Positions 1 through 11,028 of a DNA stretch of 64,000 nucleotides are shown piece by piece. Every line of letters begins with the position of its first letter. Position 1 is the stretch's first letter. The notes beneath the pieces were generated by a model that was not told where the DNA came from, made no database searches, and was given only the letters and a program-made list of their open reading frames with translations. The position numbers and the translations under genes are program-made. The DNA comes from an uncultured Paludibaculum sp. (GTDB lineage: Bacteria; Acidobacteriota; Terriglobia; Bryobacterales; Bryobacteraceae): contig NZ_OY762267.1 in NCBI RefSeq assembly GCF_963665245.1, forward strand, positions 2,852,001 to 2,916,000, in the 5' to 3' direction.

Positions 1-1554
<1,554 letters not shown>

Positions 1555-2466
1555 ATGGCACAGAAAATACGGACGCGTGGATTTGATTTGCGGCAGCTGG
1601 AGTACTTCTGTGCGGTGGCGCGAACAGGGAGCTTCACGAAGGCGGCGGAGGATCTGGGGATCGCACAGCCCTCGCTCTCTGAGCAGATTGCGCGGCTGGA
1701 GGAGGGGCTGGGCGGGGCTCTGTTTGAGCGGCTGAACCGGCGGGTGGAACTGACTCCGCTGGGCGAGGCGATTCTGGGCAAGGCGCAGGCCCTGCTGGAG
1801 GATGCCGCGGCGTTGCCAGACTATTTCGAGCGGGCGCGGAAGGGAATGCATGGTCCGCTGCGGGTCGGCGCGATTCCCACGATCCTGCCCTACTACCTGA
1901 CGCCGCTCCTGAAGGGCTTCACGGAGCGCTACCAGGACGTCGATCTGCATGTCCGGGAGGGGACGACAGCGGAGTTGGTGGAGCAGGTGCTGGAGGGGCA
2001 GATGGACGTGGCGGTGGTGAGCCTGCCGGTGGAGGGCTCCGGACTGGTGATGAAAGAGCTGTTCCGGGATCCGCTGTATCTGGCGGTTCCGGAGGGCCAC
2101 CCGCTGGCCGCGGCGGAGAAGGTGCAGCTGCGGCGGGTGTCGCAGGAGAGGCTGCTGATTCTGAAGGACGGCCACTGCCTGAGGGACGAGACCCTGGCGG
2201 TGTGCGACCGGGCCCGGGCGCGCTTTTCGGGGCAGTTCGAGGTGGATCAGTTCCTGACGATCTTCGAATTGATCCGAGCCGGATTCGGAGTGAGCATCGT
2301 GCCGGAGATGGGGCGGAGCCTGAGCCAGGGCTGCCGGATGATTGAGCTGGAACCGAAGGCCACCCGGCGTGTGGGCTACATTCGCCTGGAACGGCGGTAT
2401 CTGTCGAAGGCGTTGGAGGCATTCACGGGGTATCTGCGGGAGTCCGTGGAGAGGCGGAAGCGGTGA
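1555..2466 (+). CDS. oxyR: H2O2-sensing LysR-type regulator OxyR
   Basis: LysR-family activator of peroxide defence, 303 aa. The N-terminal winged HTH (residues ~11-70, LRQLEYFCAVARTGSFTKAA) is followed by the substrate-binding-like effector domain. Cys208 in DGHCLRD and Cys217 reproduce the Cys199/Cys208 pair and 9-residue spacing of E. coli OxyR, the disulfide switch, so this is OxyR and not a generic LysR. Start ATG 1555 (MAQKIRTRG) fits the family N-terminus; an in-frame TTG at 1525 would add ten unlikely residues. Divergently transcribed from katG, its classic target. Confidence 0.92.
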   Translation: MAQKIRTRGFDLRQLEYFCAVARTGSFTKAAEDLGIAQPSLSEQIARLEEGLGGALFERLNRRVELTPLGEAILGKAQALLEDAAALPDYFERARKGMHGPLRVGAIPTILPYYLTPLLKGFTERYQDVDLHVREGTTAELVEQVLEGQMDVAVVSLPVEGSGLVMKELFRDPLYLAVPEGHPLAAAEKVQLRRVSQERLLILKDGHCLRDETLAVCDRARARFSGQFEVDQFLTIFELIRAGFGVSIVPEMGRSLSQGCRMIELEPKATRRVGYIRLERRYLSKALEAFTGYLRESVERRKR

Positions 2467-2555
2467 ACAGGGGCCGCCCCGGGACACCCCGAAACTCCAT
2501 ACCGCCTGCTACCATCAACCAGCGGACATCAGAACACGACAGAGAGGAGCACCTC

Positions 2556-2975
2556 ATGAGTGACAAATCGGGGCCGCTGGTAGACCCCAATACCTCCATA
2601 GCCCCTATGCTCTCAGTCCGGCAAGGCGCCCAGGCCATCGAGTTCTACAAGCAGGCCTTTGGAGCCACGGAACTCTTCCGCATCGACAGCGACACTGGCT
2701 CGGTGGTCGCTCAATTGGCCGTCGGCGCCGCCAGTTTCTGGCTCGCCGATGAATCGCCTGAGCACCTGAACTTCAGCCCCGAATCCCTCGGCGGCGGTAC
2801 CGTGCGCATGGTCATGGTGGTGGACGATCCGGACGCCATCTTCGACCAGGCCGTGGCGGCGGGCGCTGAAGTAGTCTGGCCGGTCAAGGACGATTACGGC
2901 TGGCGGCTGGGCCGTGTCGTCGACCCGTACGGACACCACTGGGAAATCGGCAAACCCTTGCCGAAGCCTCAGTAG
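2556..2975 (+). CDS. VOC/glyoxalase-fold protein (PhnB-like)
   Basis: 139-aa single-domain protein of the vicinal-oxygen-chelate superfamily: N-terminal SIAPMLSVRQGAQAIEFYKQAFGA and C-terminal DPYGHHWEIGKP are the two beta-alpha-beta modules of PhnB/YdcJ-like members. Such proteins act as metal-dependent glyoxalases, dioxygenases or drug-binding proteins; the substrate cannot be told here. ATG 2556 is preceded by AGAGAGGAG at good distance; the longer frame from GTG 2463 lacks family similarity. Stands alone, convergent with the SLBB gene. Confidence 0.8.
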   Translation: MSDKSGPLVDPNTSIAPMLSVRQGAQAIEFYKQAFGATELFRIDSDTGSVVAQLAVGAASFWLADESPEHLNFSPESLGGGTVRMVMVVDDPDAIFDQAVAAGAEVVWPVKDDYGWRLGRVVDPYGHHWEIGKPLPKPQ

Positions 2976-3000
2976 CCCCGAATTGGCGCGGGGCCTTTCG
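2976..3000. terminator. hairpin between convergent genes
   Basis: CCCCG (2976-2980) pairs with CGGGG (2989-2993) and is followed by a small GGCC-TTTC-GGCC stem. It sits exactly in the 30-nt gap between convergent stops, but no long T-run is present on either side, so its terminator role is tentative. Confidence 0.35.
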
Positions 3001-3005
3001 GCCGT

Positions 3006-3977
3006 CTACCGCTTCCAGACCAGCACGCCCGAAGCCGTCGCCAGGCCAAAGGCGACCACCTTCTCCGTAGTGCCGACCCATCGCTTCCGGTTCGCATCTT
3101 CCGGCACATACAGCGTGTCTTCGGGTTCCAGGCCGAAGTCCACGGCCTTGCGCTGCATGATCTTCGACAACTCCACCTGGATCTCCGCCTTGCCACCTTC
3201 GTTGTCCGCTTTGCGATACACATACGCATACTTCTGCGGGAACGGCGAGAGCCCTTCCGAAAGCGCCAGCGCCTTCAACACGGTTAGCTGATTCTCTTCC
3301 TTCACCGGAAACGCCCCAGGTTTCTTGACATTGCCCGTCACGAAGATCTTCCGCGCCTCGGGCACCCTGATCTCCTCACCGCCATGCAGCACCAGGTTCA
3401 TCTCCGGCTTCGCGTTGTCGATCAGGTCGCGCACCAGGAACCGCTGCACCAACTGCTTGTCGCTGCCGTCCTCGTCGGGCGGCGTGGAGATCAGGATCTC
3501 CGGGCCCGCCAACTCCGACAGCCCTTCCGCCCGCGAGATCGCGTCCAGTAAGGTCACCCGGCCCACCGCCTGAAACGTCGTCGGCTTCTTCACCGCGCCA
3601 ATCACGGAAACCGACCGGCTGGAGTACTCGGCCACGGTCACCATCACCACGGGCTTCACCAGAAGCCCCTCCTTGATGAGGATCTCGGCGATGGCGCTTT
3701 CCAGAGCCGCGGGCATCAGCCCCTGGGCCTGAATCCGGTCGGACACCATCGGCAGCCGGATATACCCTTCGGCCCCCACGCGAACGGTTCGCGTCAGTTC
3801 GGGAGAGTCATAGACGGAAATCGCCAGCAGATCGTTGGGGCCAATCTTCTGCCCCGGCAGGTTCGCCTGGCCGGCATCCGTCATCGGGGACGAGCCCGAG
3901 CGTGGCGGCTGGGCGCTCACAACGGAGCCGGCCGCGAAAACCATGATCAGACATCCAACCAGCGGGATCCGCTTCAT
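3006..3977 (-). CDS. polysaccharide export SLBB protein (Wza-like)
   Basis: 323-aa secreted protein. Signal peptide MKRIPLVGCLIMVFAAG...SAQ, then a polysaccharide-export (Poly_export) domain at ~55-140 (IGPNDLLAISVYDSPELTRTVRVG, ending in a VAEYSSRSVSVIGAV strand) and two SLBB-type segments (VIGAVKKPTTF and VTGNVKKPGAFPV). Such proteins form the periplasmic/outer-membrane channel for capsule or exopolysaccharide export. ATG 3977 is chosen because the signal peptide starts there; upstream codons to 4055 look non-coding. No Wzc/Wzy partners lie next to it. The C-terminus ends with a hydrophobic stretch (VAFGLATASGVLVW). Confidence 0.85.
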   Translation of the reverse strand: MKRIPLVGCLIMVFAAGSVVSAQPPRSGSSPMTDAGQANLPGQKIGPNDLLAISVYDSPELTRTVRVGAEGYIRLPMVSDRIQAQGLMPAALESAIAEILIKEGLLVKPVVMVTVAEYSSRSVSVIGAVKKPTTFQAVGRVTLLDAISRAEGLSELAGPEILISTPPDEDGSDKQLVQRFLVRDLIDNAKPEMNLVLHGGEEIRVPEARKIFVTGNVKKPGAFPVKEENQLTVLKALALSEGLSPFPQKYAYVYRKADNEGGKAEIQVELSKIMQRKAVDFGLEPEDTLYVPEDANRKRWVGTTEKVVAFGLATASGVLVWKR

Positions 3978-4158
3978 ACATATACAGTGTGCGCGGCGCG
4001 CAATTGTCGTCGGAAAAGTGACTGCGAGACGCAAAAAAGTCAGCGCGGCCGCCACGCCCGGGCCGCACGGACCTGGAAACCCGTCCGGCTATAGGCCTTT
4101 CCCATCTTTGGGCTACATGACGCGGCACCCGCCTGTTACCCTGAAAGAGACCCCCTCC

Positions 4159-6684
4159 ATGCGCCAGCAGCCCCCCGTCCGCAAACCCGAAGTCATGAGT
4201 CCCGCCGGCTACTGGCCCCAACTCCACGCCGCCATCGAAGCCGGAGCCGACTCCGTCTACTTCGGCCTGAAGCACTTTTCGGCCCGCGCCAAAGTCGGCT
4301 TCACGCTCACGGAACTGCCGGCGGTCATGCGCGAACTCCACACACGCGGAGTCCGCGGCTTCGTCACTTTCAACACGCTGATCTTCGAGCACGAGATCGC
4401 GGAAGCGGCTCAAGCCATCGCTTCCATCATCGAGGCTGGCGCCGACGCCCTCATCATGCAGGACTACGGCATGGTTCGGCTGGCCCGGCAGATCGCACCG
4501 GCCATGGAACTCCACGCCAGCACGCAGATGAGCATCACCGACGCGGAAGGCGTCCATCTGGCCCAGAGCCTGGGCGTGCAGCGCGTCACCTTGGCTCGGG
4601 AGTTGGCCCTCTCCGAGGTCCGGTCCATCCTTGAGCAGACGTCGTGCGAGCTGGAAATCTTCGTCCACGGTGCCCTGTGCGTCGCCTACTCCGGCCAGTG
4701 CTTCTCGTCCGAAGCTTGGGGCGGCCGCAGCGCCAATCGCGGCCAGTGCGCCCAGGCGTGCCGTCTGCCTTACGAAATGATGGTCGACGGACGCATCGAG
4801 CCGCTCGCCGACGCCCGCTACCTGCTCTCCCCCGGCGACCTGTACGGCCTCCGCCAGGTGCCCGAAATCGTCGCCATGGGCGTCTCCGCCCTCAAGATCG
4901 AAGGCCGTTACAAGGATGCGGACTATGTCGCTCTCGCCACGGCCGCCTACCGCAAGGCCGTCGACGAAGCCTGGGCCGGCCGCCGCCTCTCCATTACGCC
5001 GGCCGAGGAGCTTCAACTCGAGCAGGTCTACTCGCGCGGGTCGGGCCCTTACTTTCTCACCGGAACAAACCATCAGGCCGTAGTCAACGGCCGCGCGCCC
5101 CGCCATCGCGGAGTCTGCGTCGGCAAGGTCACCAAAGTCGGCCGCGACTCCGTCACCGTCGAGCCCTCGCCCGCCCACCGTCTCGCTCCGATGAAGCCCG
5201 GCGACGGTCTGGTCTTCGATGCCGCCTCGTGGCGCAGCCCCGAGGAGCCCGAAGAAGGTGGCCGCATCTTCCAATCGGCGCCCAATCTCGATGGCTCCCT
5301 CGACCTGCGGTTCGGCAACAGCGCCGTCCGTTTCGCCCGCATCCATCCCGGCGACCTGGTCTGGCGCACACACGACCCCGCACTGGAGCGCGTCACCAAA
5401 CCGTTTCTCGAGCCTGCCGCGCCCGTCGCCCGCCAGCCGCTGCACGTCCGCGTCACCGCCGCCGAAGGGGCTCCCCTGGTCACCGAATGGAGCCTCGCCG
5501 CGCATCCCGAGATCAACACTCTGGTCCTTTCGCCCGAATCCGTGGGCAAGGCGCAAAACCGCGGCCTCACCGAGGAATACCTGCGCGACCAGTTCGCCCG
5601 CCTCGGCAACACGCCCTACTCTCTGGATCGTCTCGAGCTCACCTGCACCGGCGCCCCGTTTGTGCCCGGATCGCTGCTGAACCGCATGCGCCGCGAAGCC
5701 GTCGAGCAGCTACAGGCTCTTCAGGCCAACCGGCCGCACGCGGACGTCCAGGCGCCCAAGCCCCTGGTGGAAGCGGCTCTCCGCCAGGCCGTTGCGCCCG
5801 AGACCGATGACCCAGCTCCTCAACTCCACCTGCTGGTCCGAACGCCTCAGCAGTTGGAGGCGGCCCTTGAACTTGCACCAGCCAGCATCACCCTCGACTA
5901 TCTGGACCTCTACGGCCTGCGTCCCTCCGTAGAACGTGTCAAAGCCGCTGGAATCGCCGTTCGTGCCGCCAGCCCACGCATCCTCAAGCCCGGCGAAGCC
6001 CGCATCGTCAATTTTCTGCTGAGTCTCGAATGCCCGCTGGTCGTCCGCTCCACGGGCATTCTGCACGCCCTCAAACTGCAGGCGCACCCCGACCTGATCG
6101 GCGACTTCAGCCTCAACACCGCCAACTCGCTGACGGCCTCGGCCTACTTCGACCTCGGTCTGGCCCGGCTGACGCCGACACACGACCTGAACGCCGACCA
6201 GATCTCGGAACTCGCCCGCACGGCCGGAGCCTCGCGCATTGAGGCCATCGCTTACCAGCACCTGCCCGTCTTCCACACCGAACACTGCGTCTTCTGCCGT
6301 TTCCTTTCCAAGGGCACCACCTACAAGGATTGTGGCCGCCCGTGCGAAACCCACACGGTGGCCCTGAAAGATCCGTCCGGACGTGCTCACCCCGTCATGG
6401 CCGACGTCGGCTGCCGCAATACCGTTTTCGGCGCCGAGGCGCAGGAGGCCAGCAGCTTCATTGATGCCTGGCAGCGGGCCGGCATTCGCCACTTGCGCCT
6501 GGAATTCGTCCACGAATCCCCGGCGCAAGTCCGCGAGATCACCCTCGCTTTCCAGAGCTATATCGACGGACGCGCCACCGCCGCTCAGCTCGCAGTGGAA
6601 TTGAAACGCATCGCGCCGCAAGGCGTCACCCAGGGGAGTCTGTTTGTCCCCCCGGACTATCTCACGCTGCCCATTCTTCACTAA
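4159..6684 (+). CDS. U32 family peptidase / RlhA-like protein with DUF3656
   Basis: 841 aa. An N-terminal TIM-barrel-like U32 domain carries the family signature near residues 165-185 (EIFVHGALCVAYSGQC, then GQCAQACRLPYE). A long DUF3656-type middle region and a second Cys cluster (EHCVFCRF...DCGRPC, ~707-725) follow. Relatives include collagenase-like U32 peptidases and RlhA, which hydroxylates C2501 of 23S rRNA using prephenate-dependent chemistry; the long form with DUF3656 is nearer RlhA. The clustered Cys probably bind an Fe-S cluster (inference). ATG 4159 is preferred because MSPAGYWPQLHAAIEAGADSVYFG is the family start. Divergent from the SLBB gene. Confidence 0.85.
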   Translation: MRQQPPVRKPEVMSPAGYWPQLHAAIEAGADSVYFGLKHFSARAKVGFTLTELPAVMRELHTRGVRGFVTFNTLIFEHEIAEAAQAIASIIEAGADALIMQDYGMVRLARQIAPAMELHASTQMSITDAEGVHLAQSLGVQRVTLARELALSEVRSILEQTSCELEIFVHGALCVAYSGQCFSSEAWGGRSANRGQCAQACRLPYEMMVDGRIEPLADARYLLSPGDLYGLRQVPEIVAMGVSALKIEGRYKDADYVALATAAYRKAVDEAWAGRRLSITPAEELQLEQVYSRGSGPYFLTGTNHQAVVNGRAPRHRGVCVGKVTKVGRDSVTVEPSPAHRLAPMKPGDGLVFDAASWRSPEEPEEGGRIFQSAPNLDGSLDLRFGNSAVRFARIHPGDLVWRTHDPALERVTKPFLEPAAPVARQPLHVRVTAAEGAPLVTEWSLAAHPEINTLVLSPESVGKAQNRGLTEEYLRDQFARLGNTPYSLDRLELTCTGAPFVPGSLLNRMRREAVEQLQALQANRPHADVQAPKPLVEAALRQAVAPETDDPAPQLHLLVRTPQQLEAALELAPASITLDYLDLYGLRPSVERVKAAGIAVRAASPRILKPGEARIVNFLLSLECPLVVRSTGILHALKLQAHPDLIGDFSLNTANSLTASAYFDLGLARLTPTHDLNADQISELARTAGASRIEAIAYQHLPVFHTEHCVFCRFLSKGTTYKDCGRPCETHTVALKDPSGRAHPVMADVGCRNTVFGAEAQEASSFIDAWQRAGIRHLRLEFVHESPAQVREITLAFQSYIDGRATAAQLAVELKRIAPQGVTQGSLFVPPDYLTLPILH

Positions 6685-6753
6685 GAATGAAGTGAATTTC
6701 GCCGCAATTCGCGGTTTACGCGCCTATGTCAAGGCTGCTACTCTCCAAGAGAA

Positions 6754-8208
6754 GTGAGCAGCCTCCCCGACCAATCCACTGCCCTGCCGTGGCACCAACG
6801 CTTTGGCCCGGCCATCGCCGCTGTGCTGTGCCTGTTCCTCTTCTACTATCGCGGCCTCGATTGCTGGTTCTACCAGGACGACTTCGGCTGGCTTAGTATC
6901 GGTCCGGCTCACAACTTCAAAGACCTGCTCACTATCGCCTTTGCCCCAAAAGCTCACGGTAATCTCCGCCCGTGGAGTGAAAATCTCTATTTCTACGTTC
7001 TGAAAGCCATCTTCGGCATCAATCCCCTGCCCTTCCGAATCGTCGTCTTCCTCACCGTCTCGGCCAACCTGTTTTTGCTCAACGCGATCGCGCGCCGTCT
7101 GACAGGATCCGTATGGGGTGGTGCCACGACCACTTTCTGCTGGCTGCTGAACCCTTGTGTCGCCCCGGCCTTTTGTTGGACCTGCATCTATAACCAGCCC
7201 CAATCCCTTTGCTTCATCCTGAGTGCCTTTCTGCTTTTCCTGAAAGGCCGGGAGCGCGCCGCGGCAATCGTCTTCGTGGTCGGCCTGGGCTCGTTGGAAA
7301 CCGTAGTCATGTATCCGCTGCTGGTGTCGGCCTACACCCTGTTGTTCGACCGAAGCCGCTTCCTGCGGACGCTACCCTTATACGCCGGATCCTTCGCGTT
7401 CACGCTCATCCACTTCCTGGTGGCGCCGGTTTACAAGACCGGACCCTACGCCATTCGAATCGACAGGCGGATCTTCCACACTTTGGCGACGTACATCGAA
7501 ATGGTCGTGGGGCCGGAGCGATTCAATCACTTCTTCTGGGATTGGCCCAAAACGCTCTTCGTGGTGGCCACTACCATCCTCTGCGCCGCCGTTCTGCTGG
7601 CGATGATGCTGCGAGACAATAAACGCGAGCCGCCCTCATTCGGCAACCGCACAGCGGTGTTCGGCGTGGCGTGGTTCCTTATCCTGCTCGGCCCCCTGCT
7701 GCTTCTGCCGGACCACATCATGGACTACACGTTGGTGGGCCCCGCCGTGGGCTTCGCGCTCGTCCTCGGCGCCATGGTCTCGGCTCGGAAGGCGATAGGC
7801 ATCCCCATCGCCATCCTCTACCTGGCCTTCGTCATCCCAGCCTCCTGGCATGTCATGCGGTGGAACTGGGAGCGCAGCCATATCGCCCGGGATCTGGTCC
7901 AGGGCGTCCTCCGATTCAAACGTGCCAACCCCGACAAAACACTACTGCTCACGGGCATGGATACCGACCAGTTCTGGGCCGGATTCGCCGATCTACCCTT
8001 CCACGCCCATGGCTACGACGACGTCTGGCTCGCCCCCGGCGCCGAATCCAATATCCATGACAACGGTATCCTGGCTCCGCGCATGGTGTGGACGCGCGAG
8101 AAGTCCTATCCACTTCTCGACAGCGGAAAAGCGATGGTGCTCGACGTCGCCGGCGGCCAGGTTCATGACGTAACGGCTCAATACCAGGCCAATCGCCCCA
8201 GGAATTAA
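6754..8208 (+). CDS. polytopic membrane protein, GT-C glycosyltransferase-like
   Basis: 484 aa with about ten predicted membrane helices. After the first helix comes FYQDDFGWL, placing two acidic residues in the first periplasmic loop as in GT-C transferases (ArnT/PMT type) that use polyprenyl-phosphate sugars. The C-terminal ~100 residues are soluble. The exact substrate is unknown. GTG start 6754 follows AAGAGAAG. Its stop overlaps by 4 nt the convergent stop of the DUF72 gene. Confidence 0.65.
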   Translation: MSSLPDQSTALPWHQRFGPAIAAVLCLFLFYYRGLDCWFYQDDFGWLSIGPAHNFKDLLTIAFAPKAHGNLRPWSENLYFYVLKAIFGINPLPFRIVVFLTVSANLFLLNAIARRLTGSVWGGATTTFCWLLNPCVAPAFCWTCIYNQPQSLCFILSAFLLFLKGRERAAAIVFVVGLGSLETVVMYPLLVSAYTLLFDRSRFLRTLPLYAGSFAFTLIHFLVAPVYKTGPYAIRIDRRIFHTLATYIEMVVGPERFNHFFWDWPKTLFVVATTILCAAVLLAMMLRDNKREPPSFGNRTAVFGVAWFLILLGPLLLLPDHIMDYTLVGPAVGFALVLGAMVSARKAIGIPIAILYLAFVIPASWHVMRWNWERSHIARDLVQGVLRFKRANPDKTLLLTGMDTDQFWAGFADLPFHAHGYDDVWLAPGAESNIHDNGILAPRMVWTREKSYPLLDSGKAMVLDVAGGQVHDVTAQYQANRPRN

Positions 8209-9107
8209 GCCGCTCGCGCCGGCAACAACACCGCCTGTACCGGTCTCTGAGCCCGGAATGCCGCCAACTCCGCCGGATACTCGCCAATCAATGGTGCCGG
8301 CGCCCGCAGGGCCGAATCCCCGAAGATCTCGCGTAACTGCAGCGCGTTCACCATCGACCGCCCGCCCTCCGCGTTGGCCGTCACCACCAGAACCCGCGCC
8401 GCATTCGCCGCCAGACGCTCAATCCGCGGTCGCCATTCCAGCAACTCATCCAGATCGTACAGATAGGACTGGTCCACCGGCCGGTCAAACTCCTGAAACC
8501 CCTCCGGGCTCCGCCGCCCATGCATACGGACAACTGCCACCCCCGAGGTAAGCATTGCCGTGGGCGGCAGCGCCCGGAAGTATTGCGGCTGATCAATGTT
8601 GACGAACCCGACGCGGTAGTTCACCAGCGTCGTCACCGCCTCATCCCTCAGCCATGACTCGTGCCGCAGTTCCGCCGATAGCGGGAATTCGTGAAACGTC
8701 CTCCGAAGGTGGATGAGGAACTGCCTGTTCTCCTCGGTGAACCGGAATGCCCAGGGGAACTGCATCACCACCGCACCCAACCGCCGGGCCCGCAGCAGAG
8801 GAAACAGGCCTTGCTTCCAGGCATTCACGGCCGCTTCGTCCAGACACCGGTCGTAGGTGAAGCGCCTCTCCAGCAGCGCGGTGAACAGGAAGCCTGGATT
8901 CTTCTCCACCTTCTTCACGTAGAGCCGGGCAATCTCCGGCTTGAGAGGCCCGGCGAAGGTCTGCCCGATCTCCGCGACATCCACATACCTGGCCAGCGTG
9001 TCGAGTGGATGCCACCCGCGCGATGCGGGCTTTGGATAGACAGTGGAAACCCAGTCCGCGCGATGCCATCCGGACGGACCGATTGAGAGGTGGCTTAGCA
9101 TTGCCAT
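8205..9107 (-). CDS. DUF72 (YecE-like) TIM-barrel protein
   Basis: 300 aa. It begins LSIGPSGWHRADWVSTVYP, the DUF72 N-terminal motif, and carries the conserved barrel elements FTALLERRFTYDR, VVMQFPWAFRFTEENRQFLIHL and VVRMHGRRS. DUF72 proteins are widespread and their biochemical role is unsettled; an endonuclease-like or sugar-isomerase-like fold has been suggested. Convergent with the preceding membrane-protein gene. Confidence 0.88.
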   Translation of the reverse strand: MAMLSHLSIGPSGWHRADWVSTVYPKPASRGWHPLDTLARYVDVAEIGQTFAGPLKPEIARLYVKKVEKNPGFLFTALLERRFTYDRCLDEAAVNAWKQGLFPLLRARRLGAVVMQFPWAFRFTEENRQFLIHLRRTFHEFPLSAELRHESWLRDEAVTTLVNYRVGFVNIDQPQYFRALPPTAMLTSGVAVVRMHGRRSPEGFQEFDRPVDQSYLYDLDELLEWRPRIERLAANAARVLVVTANAEGGRSMVNALQLREIFGDSALRAPAPLIGEYPAELAAFRAQRPVQAVLLPARAA

Positions 9108-9357
9108 GCTTCCTCCTTCGCCTTATGTTTGCCAACTCAGAATAGAACAAACGGCGAAGAAGGTCAAGCAAAAAAATGTCACTCTGCTATTTTGGTTTAC
9201 CTGTAACCTGAAACCCCTCATTTGCGCTCTTATAGTCAATCCCCGTTACGAGAAGCGGGCGCCTTCACCCCAACACCCAACCCGGCGCCCGCACCCTCTC
9301 TCATTTCCTCAGTTCTAGTTCATTTCCATTAGCGCAAAATCCCCGCAAAACGACGAA
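9108..9357. other. intergenic stretch, nothing recognised
   Basis: This AT-richer gap between the divergent end of DUF72 and the cysK terminator holds no ORF with recognisable protein features. It should contain the DUF72 promoter, but no clear -35/-10 pair could be assigned. Confidence 0.5.
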
Positions 9358-9403
9358 ACGCCCGGCGTCCTTTGGGGTCGCTTCCCCTCGGAACGCCGGG
9401 CGT
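9358..9403 (-). terminator. strong hairpin downstream of cysK
   Basis: ACGCCCGGCGTCC (9358-9370) pairs with GGAACGCCGGGCGT (9390-9403) with one bulged base; an inner GGGG/CCCC stem extends it. It lies 27 nt past the cysK stop. On the minus strand the 3' flank is only moderately T-rich. Confidence 0.7.
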
Positions 9404-9430
9404 CATTCTGCAAGCGCAACCAATTCTCAG

Positions 9431-10390
9431 TTAATCGGCGAACATCCCCTCGAAAAGCGCCGACGAGAGGTATCGTTCACCGGCATCCGGCAGCACTACG
9501 ACAATCGTCTTGCCGGCAAACTCCGGCAGGTACGCCAACCGGACGGCAGCCGCAGCCGCCGCGCCACACGAGATGCCGCTGAGGATGCCTTCCTCGGACG
9601 CCAGACGCCGGGCCATCTCCATCGACTCGTCGTTGGTCACCTGTTCCACCCGGTCCACCATCGAGAGGTCCAACGTGCCGGGAATGAAGCCGGCCCCAAT
9701 GCCCTGGATCTTGTGCGGGCCCGGCTGTGGAGACTCGCCATTCCTCACCTGCGTGATCACCGGGCTCGTGGTTGGTTCCACGGCCACTGACAGGATGGGC
9801 TTGCCCTTGGCCTGTTTGATGTAGCGCGAAATGCCGGTGATGGTGCCGCCGGTCCCCACGCCCGATACCAACACGTCTACCTGGCCATCGGTGTCTTCCC
9901 AGATCTCCGGTCCGGTCGTCTCAAAGTGAATCTTCGGATTCGCCGGATTCTGGAATTGCTGCAGCAGGACGTACTTCGAGGGATCCGAGTTGTAGATCTC
10001 CTCCGCCTTCGCGATCGCGCCCTTCATGCCCTTCGGTCCTTCCGTCAGCACGAGGTTCGCCCCGAACACCTTCAATACCTTACGGCGCTCCAGCGACATC
10101 GTCTCGGGCATTGTCAGGGTGATGGGGTAACCGCGCGCCGCCGCGACAAACGCCAGGGCGATCCCGGTGTTGCCGCTGGTGGGTTCCACCAGTTCCTTCC
10201 CGGGCCCCAAAATGCCGCTCTTTTCCGCGTCCCAAACCATCGACGCACCGATGCGGCATTTCACCGAATAGGCCGGGTTCCGGCCCTCGATCTTAGCCAG
10301 AACCGTGGCCCCGGCGCCCTTCGTTACACGGTTGAGCCGGACTAGAGGAGTCCGGCCGATGCTGAATGAGTTATCGTCGAAAACTCTCAT
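9431..10390 (-). CDS. cysK: cysteine synthase A (O-acetylserine sulfhydrylase)
   Basis: 319-aa fold-type II PLP enzyme that makes cysteine from O-acetylserine and sulfide. PLP-binding Lys44 lies in YSVKCRIG, the substrate loop TSGNTG at ~71-76, and the phosphate-binding [10 protein letters not shown] at ~175-185. Length is typical for CysK. A Rrf2 regulator gene ends only 9 nt upstream, so the two form an operon, matching the CymR/IscR-type link of Rrf2 proteins to cysteine supply. AAGGGAAG precedes the ATG. Confidence 0.95.
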   Translation of the reverse strand: MRVFDDNSFSIGRTPLVRLNRVTKGAGATVLAKIEGRNPAYSVKCRIGASMVWDAEKSGILGPGKELVEPTSGNTGIALAFVAAARGYPITLTMPETMSLERRKVLKVFGANLVLTEGPKGMKGAIAKAEEIYNSDPSKYVLLQQFQNPANPKIHFETTGPEIWEDTDGQVDVLVSGVGTGGTITGISRYIKQAKGKPILSVAVEPTTSPVITQVRNGESPQPGPHKIQGIGAGFIPGTLDLSMVDRVEQVTNDESMEMARRLASEEGILSGISCGAAAAAAVRLAYLPEFAGKTIVVVLPDAGERYLSSALFEGMFAD

Positions 10391-10399
10391 CGGCTTCCC

Positions 10400-10837
10400 T
10401 TAAATCTCCCAATTTGGCACGTATCTTGTCTGCCGGTCGCGCCAGTTCCGGGCCAATTCGGCAAACGTGGTTTTGTCGATGACCCCGGCCACCGCCTCGT
10501 CCACACGATCCCAGAACTCACCCAGCGGGCCCGGCGCTTCCAACGCCGCGCGGCCCGTCCGGCCTCCTTCCACACTCCGCAACACCTGTCCCACCGTGAT
10601 GGTCTCGGCCGCCTTGGCCAGCAGATAGCCGCCCTCGGCGCCACGGCGCGATTCCAGAAACCCGTGCTTCTTCAGGTCCGCCAGAATCGTCTCCAGGAAC
10701 TTTTGCGGTATCTGCTGCCGCGTCGCGATGTCAGCGATCCGGATCGGTTGCGTCCCCGGCGCCAAGGTGAGGTCAAGCACCGCGCGGAGCGCGTATTCGC
10801 ACTTGACGGAAACGTTCATGAGCGTCTGCACTGGCAT
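10400..10837 (-). CDS. Rrf2-family transcriptional regulator (CymR-like)
   Basis: 145 aa: winged HTH of the Rrf2/IscR family (VSVKCEYALRAVLDLTL...IADIATRQQIPQKFLETIL; wing SRRGAEGGYLL). The C-terminal region lacks the three Cys that hold a [2Fe-2S] cluster in IscR, so it is closer to cluster-free CymR, which senses cysteine status through CysK. First gene of the rrf2-cysK operon, hence probably controls it. The start is uncertain: ATG 10837 is right after AGGGAA and near the promoter, while ATG 10819 (MNVSVKCEYAL) matches the usual family start. Confidence 0.88.
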   Translation of the reverse strand: MPVQTLMNVSVKCEYALRAVLDLTLAPGTQPIRIADIATRQQIPQKFLETILADLKKHGFLESRRGAEGGYLLAKAAETITVGQVLRSVEGGRTGRAALEAPGPLGEFWDRVDEAVAGVIDKTTFAELARNWRDRQTRYVPNWEI

Positions 10838-10842
10838 TTCCC

Positions 10843-10883
10843 TATTCTCACTAGAGAATAACGTCTTCTCTCCAGGGGGTCAA
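10843..10883 (-). promoter_or_regulatory. rrf2-cysK promoter with overlapping palindromic operator
   Basis: On the minus strand TTGACC (10878-10883) and TATTCT (10855-10860) are separated by exactly 17 nt, a good sigma70 promoter. A perfect dyad TATTCTC-acta-GAGAATA (10843-10860) covers the -10 box and transcription start, the expected position for autorepression by the Rrf2 protein. The predicted start near 10848 leaves a very short leader. Confidence 0.7.
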
Positions 10884-11028
10884 CACAAGCCCGCTCTTTT
10901 CCATCACTTGCCTGAGCCCGGCACCTCTCTGGACCGGTGGATGGAGACGAATCCCCTGCCCGCCGCTTCAGTTCGCCGGGCAGCCCCAGGCACAAACCAC
11001 ACCGGACACCGTCGGCAGGGAACGCCCG

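Noticed and set aside
3808..5556. 582-codon frame antisense to the U32 peptidase and SLBB start
   Set aside because: Shadow frame of high-GC coding DNA; the plus frame has clear family motifs, and the antisense product has no recognisable fold.
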